Source: Flavobacteriales bacterium (lineage in GTDB: Bacteria; Bacteroidota; Bacteroidia; Flavobacteriales_F; PHOS-HE28). Taken from it: a stretch of 64,000 nt of DNA. The notes beneath the pieces are model-generated. The model did not search any database. It was given only the letters and a program-made list of their open reading frames with translations, and had not been told where the DNA came from. The translations under genes were made by a program, and so were the position numbers. Location: positions 124,001 to 188,000 of the forward strand of contig JACJZI010000004.1 of the NCBI GenBank assembly GCA_020635655.1. The letters are read 5' to 3'. This document shows positions 33,999-42,136 of the stretch, piece by piece; positions within the stretch are counted from its first letter, which is position 1, and each line of letters opens with the position of its first letter.

Positions 33999-34283
33999 AT
34001 GGAGGAAAGATCGATACGGATCGAGATCGCCGGGCGGGCCTATCCGCTCTCCATCCAAGCGGATGAGGAGCAGCATGTCCGTCAAGCGGCCGAGGAGATC
34101 AATGAGAGCATCACCCGTCTGCGGTCCCATTATCCGATGACCGACAAACAGGACCTGCTGGCCATGGCGGCCATGGAAGTGTGCGTGCGCGCGCTGAACA
34201 GCGCCGCACGCCCCCAGGAGGCCGGTCTGGCAGAGGAAGTGGTGCAACTCGAAGCGCTCCTGGCCGACGAGGAACGATCCTGA
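33999..34283 (+). CDS. zapA: Cell division protein ZapA-like
   Basis: A 94-residue ZapA-family protein: N-terminal beta strand domain (SIRIEIAGRAYPLSIQADEEQHVRQAAEEIN) and a C-terminal helix for dimerisation. ZapA bundles FtsZ filaments at mid-cell. The ATG at 33999 is chosen; a TTG two codons upstream is possible. It sits between the coiled-coil gene and rny, an arrangement shared by many Bacteroidota. Confidence 0.85.
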   Translation: MEERSIRIEIAGRAYPLSIQADEEQHVRQAAEEINESITRLRSHYPMTDKQDLLAMAAMEVCVRALNSAARPQEAGLAEEVVQLEALLADEERS

Positions 34284-34337
34284 TCCTGCTTCGCCCGGGC
34301 AAGCCCGAAGGCCGTGGTCCATGTGAAACCAAAGAAC

Positions 34338-35879
34338 ATGGACATCATCGCATTGCTCATCGGCCTGCTTGCGGGCCTCGTCGGCGGAGGCGCCGTGGTC
34401 TTCGCCGTCCTCAATGGCATGCTCCGCAAACGACGTGAGGCCATCCTGAAGGAGGCCGAAGCGGAGGGAGAGGCCTTGAAGAAGGAGAAGATCGTACAGG
34501 CCAAGGAGAAGTTCCTGCAATTGAAGGAGGAGCACGAGAAGGAGGTGCGCGACCGCGACAAGAAGGTGCAGCAGGGCACCGATCGCCTCAAGCAACGGGA
34601 GCAGCAGCTCAGCCGCCAGCAGCAGGAGCTGGCCAACAAGGAGAAGCAGACCGATCGCGTGCGCCAGGAAATGGAGCGCAAGATCGAAGGGCTGGATCGC
34701 CGGCTGGAAGAAACGGAAAAACTGCACCAACGGCAGGTCGCCTCCCTGGAGAAGGTGGCGAACATGAACGCCGAAGAGGCCCGCCAGCAATTGGTCGGAT
34801 CGCTCCGGGACGAGGCCCGGACGGCGGCAATGGCCCATGTCAAGGAGGTGCAGGACGAGGCCAAGCTCACGGCCAACAAGGAAGCCAAGCGGATCGTGAT
34901 CCAGACCATCCAGCGTGTCGCCACCGAACATGCCATCGAGAACTCGGTCAGTGTGTTCAACATCGAGAACGATGACGTGAAGGGGCGCATCATCGGTCGC
35001 GAAGGCAGGAACATTCGCACGCTCGAGGAGGCCACCGGTGTGGAGGTGATCGTGGACGATACCCCGGGCGCGATCATCCTCAGCTGTTTCGACCCGGTAC
35101 GCCGAGAGATCGCGCGCCTGTCCATGCACCAGCTCGTGAAGGACGGCCGGATCCACCCCGCCCGCATCGAGGAGGTGGTGGCCAAGACCAAGCGACACCT
35201 GGAGGAGGAGATCGTGGAGACCGGCAAACGCACCTGCATCGACCTGGGCATCCATGGATTGCATGGCGAACTGGTCCGCATGGTGGGCCGCATGAAATAC
35301 CGGAGCTCCTACGGCCAGAACCTCTTGCAGCACAGCAGGGAAGTGGCCAATCTCAGCGCGATCATGGCCAGCGAACTGGGATTGAACCCCAAGACGGCCA
35401 AACGGGCGGGGCTGCTCCACGACATCGGCAAGGTCCCCGATGAGGAGCCGGAACTGCCCCATGCCATCCTGGGGATGAAGCTCGCGGAGAAGTTCGGAGA
35501 GAAGCCGGAGGTCTGCAACGCGATCGGAGCACACCACGACGAGGTGGAGATGACCACGTTGCTGTCACCGATCATCCAGGCCTGCGACGCAATATCCGGC
35601 GCACGGCCGGGCGCACGCCGGGAAGCCGTCGAGGCGTATATCCAGCGCTTGAAGGACCTCGAAGGCCTGGCCATGAGCTATGGCGGCGTCACCAAGGCAT
35701 TCGCCATCCAGGCGGGTCGTGAACTGCGCGTGATGGTCGAGAGCGAGAAGATCACCGATGCGCAGGCCGATGAACTGAGCATGCAGATCGCGCAGCGCAT
35801 CGAGAACGAAATGACCTATCCCGGTCAGGTGAAGATCACGGTGATCCGCGAAAAACGGTCCGTGGCTGTGGCCAAGTAG
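34338..35879 (+). CDS. rny: Ribonuclease Y
   Basis: A 513-residue membrane-anchored endoribonuclease that starts mRNA decay. An N-terminal helix (IIALLIGLLAGLVGGGAVVFAV) is followed by a long coiled coil (about 26-190), a KH domain (about 210-275: GRIIGREGRNIRTLEEATGVE) and an HD domain (about 330-430: HSREVANLSAIMA, GLLHDIGK, GAHHDEVEM). Length and order are those of the family. ATG 34338 gives the normal N-terminus; an in-frame GTG lies 8 codons upstream. Confidence 0.95.
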   Translation: MDIIALLIGLLAGLVGGGAVVFAVLNGMLRKRREAILKEAEAEGEALKKEKIVQAKEKFLQLKEEHEKEVRDRDKKVQQGTDRLKQREQQLSRQQQELANKEKQTDRVRQEMERKIEGLDRRLEETEKLHQRQVASLEKVANMNAEEARQQLVGSLRDEARTAAMAHVKEVQDEAKLTANKEAKRIVIQTIQRVATEHAIENSVSVFNIENDDVKGRIIGREGRNIRTLEEATGVEVIVDDTPGAIILSCFDPVRREIARLSMHQLVKDGRIHPARIEEVVAKTKRHLEEEIVETGKRTCIDLGIHGLHGELVRMVGRMKYRSSYGQNLLQHSREVANLSAIMASELGLNPKTAKRAGLLHDIGKVPDEEPELPHAILGMKLAEKFGEKPEVCNAIGAHHDEVEMTTLLSPIIQACDAISGARPGARREAVEAYIQRLKDLEGLAMSYGGVTKAFAIQAGRELRVMVESEKITDAQADELSMQIAQRIENEMTYPGQVKITVIREKRSVAVAK

Positions 35880-35912
35880 GCAAGGGGTGTACGGACCAAC
35901 CGATCTGCAACG

Positions 35913-36914
35913 TTGACCGCCCCGACCGCCGTACGTGCCCGCTCCGTGCTCGTGACCGGTGGCGCGGGGTTCATCGGTTCGCACGTATGCGATGCGCTGG
36001 TGGCCGAAGGCCTTCAGGTGCGTTGCCTGGACGTCCTGGTGACGGGGAAACGGTCGAACATCGCCGAACTGGAGCGTGCGGCCAACTTCAGCTTCATCCA
36101 TGGGGATATTCGCGATCCGTTGGTCTGTGTGGAGGCCGTTCGCGGAACGGATGCGGTGGTCCATCTCGCGGCGCTCGGAAGTGTGCCGCGCTCCATCGCC
36201 GACCCGGTAGCCAGCGAGGCGACGAACCTGCTCGGTACCTTGCTCCTGCTGGAGGCCTGTCGCAGACATGGTCAGAAGCGCATCATCTTCGCCAGCAGTT
36301 CCAGCGTTTACGGCGATTCGCCCCAATTGCCGAAGCAGGAGGGACAGGAAGGCCATCCCCTATCCCCCTATGCCGTGACCAAGGCCATGGACGAGGCCTA
36401 TGCGGCGCTCTATCATCGCCTGTTCGGTCTGGATACGATCGGCCTGCGGTTCTTCAATGTCTTCGGTGAACGCCAGGATCCCGATGGGCCCTATGCCGCG
36501 GCGATCCCCCGTTTCGTGCTTCGGATGCTGGCCCACCGACCGCCCCAGGTCCATGGCGATGGGCATCAGACCCGGGACTTCACGCACGTGGCGAACGCCG
36601 TGCACGCGGTACGCTGCGCATTGGCCGTGGATGATCCCGTGGCATACGGCAGGGTCTACAACATCGCTTTCGGCGGTAGAACGGACCTGCTCCAATTGAT
36701 CGGCATGCTCCGCGACGCCCTCGCCAGGACCGACCCGTCCGTTGCCGGTGTGGGTGTCGAGCACGGACCGGCGCGGCAGGGGGATGTGCGTGACTCGCTC
36801 GCCGACATCACCCAGGCGCGGCAGGTGCTCGGTTTCGAGCCCCAGGTCGATCTGGCGACCGGACTTGCGCGTACGGTCGACTGGTACCGTTCCCGCTCGG
36901 GACAGGACCGATAG
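35913..36914 (+). CDS. NAD-dependent sugar-nucleotide epimerase/dehydratase
   Basis: A 333-residue extended SDR. The NAD-binding motif is VLVTGGAGFIGSHV; the catalytic Ser is in FASSSSVYGD and the YxxxK pair in SPYAVTKAMDEAY; RQDPDGPYAAAIPRF and HGDGHQTRDFTHV match UDP-GlcNAc/UDP-Glc 4-epimerases of surface polysaccharide synthesis. Exact substrate is unknown. The start is uncertain: the only codons are TTG 35913 and GTG 35946, and the TTG lies within a -7-like CAACGTTG, so GTG 35946 (directly at LVTGG) may be the real one. Confidence 0.85.
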   Translation: MTAPTAVRARSVLVTGGAGFIGSHVCDALVAEGLQVRCLDVLVTGKRSNIAELERAANFSFIHGDIRDPLVCVEAVRGTDAVVHLAALGSVPRSIADPVASEATNLLGTLLLLEACRRHGQKRIIFASSSSVYGDSPQLPKQEGQEGHPLSPYAVTKAMDEAYAALYHRLFGLDTIGLRFFNVFGERQDPDGPYAAAIPRFVLRMLAHRPPQVHGDGHQTRDFTHVANAVHAVRCALAVDDPVAYGRVYNIAFGGRTDLLQLIGMLRDALARTDPSVAGVGVEHGPARQGDVRDSLADITQARQVLGFEPQVDLATGLARTVDWYRSRSGQDR

Positions 36915-36919
36915 GGACC

Positions 36920-36944
36920 AACAAGAAAGCGGCCCGAAGGCCGC
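36920..36944 (-). terminator. Terminator for the minus-strand barrel gene
   Basis: GCGGCC (36929-36934), loop CGAA and GGCCGC (36939-36944). On the minus strand the stem is followed by TTTCTTGTT. It lies between convergent genes and may also act on the plus strand, without a T-run. Confidence 0.7.
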
Positions 36945-36973
36945 CTCCCTGCTCGAAAAACCAAAGTTCCCTG

Positions 36974-38128
36974 TCAGAATGGATGTCCGTTGCCCAAACG
37001 GACGGACCAGGAGATGTTGATCAGGTAGTCGGCGAAAGCGGCATCGCCATGGCGTGGTTTGCCCGTGGCGGCCTGTGTTTCCTTGTCGGTGACACTTTGA
37101 GTGCGGTCACGGACCATCGCCACCGGAACGCTCAGGTTCACATCGTGCCTTCCGCGCATCCAGTCAAGTCCGGGTTCCAGGCTGATCACATAGCCGGGAC
37201 GACGGAAACCTTCACTGCCACCGATCAGGTCCTCCACGGGAATGCCCTCGAGCCGTCCTCCGCAGAACATGTTCAGGCCGATCTTGCGGCTGATGTTCCA
37301 ATCAAGACCCAATCGGGCCATGTACTGGTCAGGGACGCTGCAGATGGCCTCGTTGCTCAGGATCGGGTTCAGGGTCTCCCGGTAGGTCCGCGTCCCGTTG
37401 GTCTCCATGGGATTGAACAGGTAGAACCCGTTGATATAACCGAACACGGGTCCAAAGAGCTTGGCAAAGCCTTGTAGTTCCAGCGTGAAGCCGAAGCCCC
37501 CATCACCCAGTTGGATGGACTGGTCCACGGGTCGGTACTCACCCGAATGGACCGTCCCGTTGGTATCCACCTGGGGGTGGACATCGTATGCGAAATCCAT
37601 CGCGTTGAAGTTCCCCGTGGGCAGTTTAATCCCCACGCCCAGTGCGAGATTCCCTTTCCGGGTGCTGTCCGGGTCGAACAGCCACCGCTGTACGCCCACA
37701 CGAATGTCGCCTATGCCTACACTGCGCATTGAATGCCGGCTCTTGTTCCCATGCTCGTACAACGAGCTCCGGGTGTTGTAGGACCATGGCAGGACGAAGT
37801 AGATGGAGTTCCGCTTGTTGAGGTCATAGGCCATGCCCACGTTCAATTGGGTGACATAATTGATCACCTCGTTGCCAACGGACCCATCCGCGTTCACATG
37901 GTCGAACCGCCCCGTCGATTCCTCCGTGCCGCTGAAGTGGCGGAAGGAACGGAAGTAGCGGTAGTTGGTGCTCACCACCCAACCCTTGCCCATCAGGTTG
38001 GAATTGGTGAATGCGTTCATGTCACAGGTGGTGAAGCTCTTGATGGCCACGCAGCCCTGCCCCGAGGCTTGGGTGATCCATACGAGCGCCACCACCAGCA
38101 GGGCGATGGGACGGATGTTCCGGTACAT
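36974..38128 (-). CDS. Outer-membrane beta-barrel-like exported protein
   Basis: A 384-residue protein with a signal peptide (RPIALLVVALVWITQASG) and alternating hydrophobic strands ending in INISWSVRLGNGHPF, typical of an outer-membrane barrel. Early Cys residues (GCVAIKSFTTCDM) could form a disulfide. I cannot assign a family with confidence; it resembles transporter- or DUF-type barrels of Bacteroidota. ATG 38128 is chosen because the ORF extension upstream runs through the divergent promoter region. Confidence 0.72.
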   Translation of the reverse strand: MYRNIRPIALLVVALVWITQASGQGCVAIKSFTTCDMNAFTNSNLMGKGWVVSTNYRYFRSFRHFSGTEESTGRFDHVNADGSVGNEVINYVTQLNVGMAYDLNKRNSIYFVLPWSYNTRSSLYEHGNKSRHSMRSVGIGDIRVGVQRWLFDPDSTRKGNLALGVGIKLPTGNFNAMDFAYDVHPQVDTNGTVHSGEYRPVDQSIQLGDGGFGFTLELQGFAKLFGPVFGYINGFYLFNPMETNGTRTYRETLNPILSNEAICSVPDQYMARLGLDWNISRKIGLNMFCGGRLEGIPVEDLIGGSEGFRRPGYVISLEPGLDWMRGRHDVNLSVPVAMVRDRTQSVTDKETQAATGKPRHGDAAFADYLINISWSVRLGNGHPF

Positions 38129-38256
38129 GGTAGGCGTATTGGTATGGGAAAGGTGACCAAACGAGAGCTGTCCTTGGTCATGCGATCCGCCGATGGCGCC
38201 GCTCGTGGTGCCGATGGCCGTGCGCATCGTGTGGAGCAGGACCCACGCCGCCCGGC

Positions 38257-38264
38257 TAAATTCG
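38257..38264 (+). promoter_or_regulatory. TAnnTTTG-like -7 element for the SLC13 transporter gene
   Basis: TAAATTCG, one mismatch, ends 6 nt before ATG 38271. Confidence 0.35.
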
Positions 38265-38270
38265 CCCGCC

Positions 38271-40061
38271 ATGACACCCGCGGAATGGATCGTGCTGGTC
38301 GTATTGCTGGTGGCGGTGATCCTGTTCATCAGCGGCCGCCTGAGCATCGACCTGGTGGCACTGATGATCATGGCCACCCTGGTCGTCGCCGGCGTCATCA
38401 CACCCGGTGAGGCCGTTTCGGGCTTCAGTGACCCCTCCACCTTGACCGTGGCCTTCATGTTCGTGCTGAGCGCGGCGCTGCTGCGTACGGGTGCGCTGGC
38501 CACGCTGGGCCCCAGGCTGGCGCAGGGCTTCCGTCGGAACGCCCAGTGGGGGCTCTTCGTCATGATGGCGGTCGTGGCCCTGTGCTCCGCATTCCTGAAC
38601 AACACGCCGATCGTGGCGGTGCTGTTGCCCATCGTGATGCAGACCGCCCGCTCGGCCGGCCTGAGCCCCAGCAAGCTGCTCATACCGCTCAGCTTCTCGG
38701 CGATCCTCGGGGGCACCACCACCTTGATCGGCACCAGTACGAACCTGGTCGTGAGCGGTGTGGCGGAAACACGCGGTGTGGATGGATTCGGCATGTTCCT
38801 GCTCACGCCCATGGGGCTGGTCTTCGCCGTCGCGGGCATCGCGTACATGGTCTTCATTGGCATCCGGATGATCCCTGAGCGGGGTGCCAAGGGTCTGCAG
38901 GATGCGTTCGGCATGCGGGACTACCTCACGGAGATCGAGCTTCTGGCGGGATCGTCGGCCGTGGGGCAGCGCATCATGGACAGCCATCTGGTGCGTGAGC
39001 TTGAAATGGACATCATCGCGATACGCCGCGGAGGGACCACGTTCACCGTGCCTGCAGGCGACATGGTGCTGGAGTCTGGTGACATCCTCAAGGTACGATG
39101 CGACATCGATCGGATCCGCGCCTTGAAGGACCGGGCCCATGTGGCCCTGAAGCCCGGACTGAAGGTGGCCGAGGACGATCTGCTCACTCGGGGCACCAAA
39201 CTGGTGGAACTCGTGATCACGAGCAACAGCGATCTGGAGGGCAAGCGCCTGCGCGAAGCCGATCTGTTGCGGAAATACCGCGCCGTGGCGCTGGCGGTCC
39301 GGCAGCGGGAGGAGGTGGTGCATGAGCGCCTGCAGGACGTGGTGCTGCATGCGGGTGATGTGGTGCTGGCCGAAGCGCGTGCGCACTATGTCGATCGGCT
39401 GAAACAGCTCGGCGTGCGGCCCGACAGCCCGTTCGCGATCCTGGCGGAGCAGGAGGGGATGCCCATTTTCGCCTGGCGGCGTTTCCTTTTTGTCGCGGGC
39501 ACGCTCGCTGGCGTGGTCGTCGCCAATGCGTTGGGCTTTCCCATCCTCACCGCCACCCTCGTTGCCGTCTGTCTGATCGTGCTCACACGCAGCCTGAGCA
39601 TGAAGGAGGTCTATGATGCGATCGATTGGAAGATCGTGTTCCTGATGGCCGGAGCGCTCAGCCTGGGCGCGGCCATGGCCCGGACGGGCCTCGCCGACCG
39701 GCTGGCCGAAGGGCTCATCGACCTGCTGGGTGGGTGGGGGCCCGTCGCCGTACTGTCCGGAACCTACCTGATCACCATCCTTTTGACGGAAATGATGAGC
39801 AATACGGCCACGGCCGCGCTGCTTGCGCCCATTGCGATCAGCACCGCCGAGGAGCTGCACGTGAGCCCGATCCCCTTTCTCATGGCCGTCACCTTTGCCG
39901 CCAGTGCCAGCTTCATGACGCCGATCGGCTATCAGACCAATGCGATGATCTATTCGGCCGGTCAATACCGGGCGACCGACTTCCTGCGCGTGGGGGCTCC
40001 ATTGAGCATCCTTTTCTGGCTGCTGGCCACCGTTCTGATCCCCATCCTTTACCCCTTCTGA
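38271..40061 (+). CDS. SLC13/DASS family transporter with two TrkA-C (RCK_C) domains
   Basis: A 596-residue transporter split by a soluble insert: helices 1 to about 200, two RCK_C domains (about 220-290, ITEIELL-type region with GQRIMDSHL; and 305-375, LVELVITSNSDLEGKRL), then helices to the end. The repeated signatures SAFLNNTPIVAVLLPIV and MSNTATAALLAPIAI are the SNT motifs of this family, which move dicarboxylates, sulfate or phosphate with Na+. The substrate is not evident. It is divergent from the barrel gene. Confidence 0.87.
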   Translation: MTPAEWIVLVVLLVAVILFISGRLSIDLVALMIMATLVVAGVITPGEAVSGFSDPSTLTVAFMFVLSAALLRTGALATLGPRLAQGFRRNAQWGLFVMMAVVALCSAFLNNTPIVAVLLPIVMQTARSAGLSPSKLLIPLSFSAILGGTTTLIGTSTNLVVSGVAETRGVDGFGMFLLTPMGLVFAVAGIAYMVFIGIRMIPERGAKGLQDAFGMRDYLTEIELLAGSSAVGQRIMDSHLVRELEMDIIAIRRGGTTFTVPAGDMVLESGDILKVRCDIDRIRALKDRAHVALKPGLKVAEDDLLTRGTKLVELVITSNSDLEGKRLREADLLRKYRAVALAVRQREEVVHERLQDVVLHAGDVVLAEARAHYVDRLKQLGVRPDSPFAILAEQEGMPIFAWRRFLFVAGTLAGVVVANALGFPILTATLVAVCLIVLTRSLSMKEVYDAIDWKIVFLMAGALSLGAAMARTGLADRLAEGLIDLLGGWGPVAVLSGTYLITILLTEMMSNTATAALLAPIAISTAEELHVSPIPFLMAVTFAASASFMTPIGYQTNAMIYSAGQYRATDFLRVGAPLSILFWLLATVLIPILYPF

Positions 40062-40105
40062 GAGGGGCGCACACCTGTCAAAGCGGCCACCAGCAAGGGC
40101 TGGAC

Positions 40106-40113
40106 TACCTTTG
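40106..40113 (+). promoter_or_regulatory. TAnnTTTG -7 element for the arginase-like gene
   Basis: TACCTTTG, exact consensus, 23 nt before ATG 40137. Confidence 0.5.
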
Positions 40114-40136
40114 ACCACGGACCATCATCCTCCTGT

Positions 40137-41081
40137 ATGGAAGTACGATTGATCGAAGCCGCCTCCGAGATCGGGGCCGGGAAACGGGGCGCCAGCATGG
40201 GCATGGCCGCTCTGCGCGTGGCGGCTTGGAAACTCGGTAGTGAGCTTTTCGGCCACGCGGAGGAAAGCATCCTGCGCGACGAGAACGATGTCCTGTACGA
40301 GGACGACAATTCTCCCAATGCCCACCATATCGACGGTCTGATCCGGTTCGAGAGCGATCTCGCCTATGAGGTCTACAAATATCTCCGGAACAATGTCTTT
40401 CCCATCGTGGTGGGAGGCGATCATTCGATCGCGATCGGAAGCGTTTCCGGTACCAAGATGGCCGATCCGGATGCCCGGCTCGGTGTGGTATGGATCGATG
40501 CCCATGCCGACATGCACACGCCGCTCACCACACCCAGTGGCAATGTGCATGGAATGCCCCTGGCCCTGCTGATGGACGTGGAGGACCCCAAGCGGCGGAA
40601 GAACCGCCCGAAGATCTATACCATGGACACCTGGGACCGACTGAAGAAGATCGGGACGCGCGGACCCAAATTGCAGCCAAGCGACCTGGTCCTGATCGGA
40701 CTTCGCGACTACGAGCCGGAGGAGAAGGCGCTCATTGAAGAGTTCCGGATCAAGGTCATCACGGTGGAGCAATTGCGTGACGAAGGCGCCGCGCGGGTCG
40801 TGGCGGGTACGCTGGCCCATCTGGGTGACTGCGCCAGGCTCCATGTCTCATTCGACGTGGACAGCATGGATCCCAGCATTTCCGTGGGCACCGGAACACC
40901 CGTGCCCAATGGCATCACCGTCGAGGAAGCGCGCGAACTGCTCACCGGTTTCTGCAGCGATCCGAGGACATCCACGCTGGACGTGGTGGAGATCAATCCG
41001 GCGCTCGACGCCAACAATGCCATGGCCGAGGCCACACTGGGCGTGCTCGAACCCCTCTATCCGGTCCTCCGTGCACGCTGA
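40137..41081 (+). CDS. Arginase-family ureohydrolase
   Basis: A 314-residue enzyme of the arginase/agmatinase family. Mn-binding motifs are GGDHSIAIG, WIDAHADMHTP and SFDVDSMDP. The substrate-side sequence and the neighbours ctlX and argS favour L-arginine to ornithine and urea; agmatinase or formimidoylglutamase activity cannot be ruled out. It begins an apparent arginine cluster with short gaps (56 nt to ctlX). Confidence 0.88.
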   Translation: MEVRLIEAASEIGAGKRGASMGMAALRVAAWKLGSELFGHAEESILRDENDVLYEDDNSPNAHHIDGLIRFESDLAYEVYKYLRNNVFPIVVGGDHSIAIGSVSGTKMADPDARLGVVWIDAHADMHTPLTTPSGNVHGMPLALLMDVEDPKRRKNRPKIYTMDTWDRLKKIGTRGPKLQPSDLVLIGLRDYEPEEKALIEEFRIKVITVEQLRDEGAARVVAGTLAHLGDCARLHVSFDVDSMDPSISVGTGTPVPNGITVEEARELLTGFCSDPRTSTLDVVEINPALDANNAMAEATLGVLEPLYPVLRAR

Positions 41082-41103
41082 GGTGCATCCATGCCGCATG
41101 GGT

Positions 41104-41129
41104 CCATGGGCACATGTGCGAATGGGCGC
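41104..41129 (+). repeat. CATG-rich dispersed element, copy 1 (intergenic)
   Basis: A 26-nt stretch beginning CCATGGGCACATGTGCG. It matches the reverse complement of 43640-43665 with three or four mismatches. It lies between the arginase and ctlX genes and overlaps an alternative upstream ATG of ctlX. Confidence 0.6.
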
Positions 41130-41137
41130 ATGAACAC

Positions 41138-42070
41138 ATGCCCGCTCCCGCCTCCTCGGTCATCCTTGTTCGGCCCACGGGCTTCGGGTTCGATCCGCTC
41201 ACGGCGCCGACGAACGCCTTCCAGCGCGACCTGCACGATCCGGAACTGTTGCCCCGGGTTTTCGAGGAGTTCGACGGTCTTCTGGAAGCATTGGACCGTT
41301 GTGGGATCGATGTGATCGTGCTCGATCCCGTGGACCCGGCCGCACCGAACGCCGTGTTCCCGAACAACTGGTTCAGCACTCATGCGGACGGCACGGTGGT
41401 GCTCTATCCGATGTGCTCACCCAGCCGGCGCAGTGAGCGGGACCGGGCCATGGACGTGCGTCTGGAGCGGGAAGGTTTCGTGGTCCGACGGCTCATCGAC
41501 CTGAGCGCCTTGGAGCGTGATGAACGTTTCCTGGAGGGCACCGGTAGCCTGGTGATCGACCACGAGCGGAACATCGCCTACGCGGCACTTTCGCCCCGCA
41601 CTTCCGAGCGCGCGTTGAACGTGTGGTGCGGCGCATTGCACGGGGACCAGGTCCCTTTCCTGGCCACGATGGACGGCACCCTGGCCGGGCAGCCCATCTA
41701 CCATACCAACGTGTTGATGGCGCTCGGTGAGCGCTTCGCGGTGGTCTGCCTGGATGCCATGCCCTATCCAGTTGACCGCGACGACGTCAACGCCGAACTG
41801 GAGCGTTCCGGCCGCACGGTCATTCCCATCACCCTTGACCAGATGCAGCGCTTCGTGGGCAACATGCTCCAGTTGCGCCGTCGCCGTGACGCGCGATCGT
41901 TCATCTTCCTGTCGGAGACCGCCTATCGGACACTGATGCCGTCCCAGCGCATCGCTTTGGAGGCGCACGGCCAACTGGTCCCCGTGGCCATTCCCACCAT
42001 CGAACAGGTCGGCGGCGGAAGCGTACGCTGCATGCTCGCGGAGAATTTCCTCGAAGCAAGAGGAAGTTGA
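41138..42070 (+). CDS. ctlX: CtlX-like arginine deiminase-family amidinohydrolase
   Basis: A 310-residue protein of the amidinotransferase/arginine deiminase superfamily. Motifs are FPNNWFSTHADG, FLEGTGSLVIDH, IYHTNVLMALG (catalytic His) and the C-terminal catalytic Cys in GGGSVRCMLAENF. CtlX proteins are linked to citrulline use. Here it follows arginase and precedes argS. ATG 41138 is preferred because the ORF start at 41114 lies in the repeat element. Confidence 0.85.
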   Translation: MPAPASSVILVRPTGFGFDPLTAPTNAFQRDLHDPELLPRVFEEFDGLLEALDRCGIDVIVLDPVDPAAPNAVFPNNWFSTHADGTVVLYPMCSPSRRSERDRAMDVRLEREGFVVRRLIDLSALERDERFLEGTGSLVIDHERNIAYAALSPRTSERALNVWCGALHGDQVPFLATMDGTLAGQPIYHTNVLMALGERFAVVCLDAMPYPVDRDDVNAELERSGRTVIPITLDQMQRFVGNMLQLRRRRDARSFIFLSETAYRTLMPSQRIALEAHGQLVPVAIPTIEQVGGGSVRCMLAENFLEARGS

Positions 42071-42136
42071 GGCTGTTGAACATGGTACGGTGGTCCTGAC
42101 CTCCGATTTCCAACTTCGAACACCACCTTTGCGCCC

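Noticed and set aside
33747..35537. Minus-strand frame of 596 codons across zapA and rny
   Set aside because: It runs through two conserved genes on the opposite strand and shows no family features.
38256..40118. Minus-strand frame of 620 codons opposite the SLC13 transporter
   Set aside because: Shadow of a complete membrane transporter; the composition (His, Gln, Arg, Asp) is that of antisense high-GC frames.
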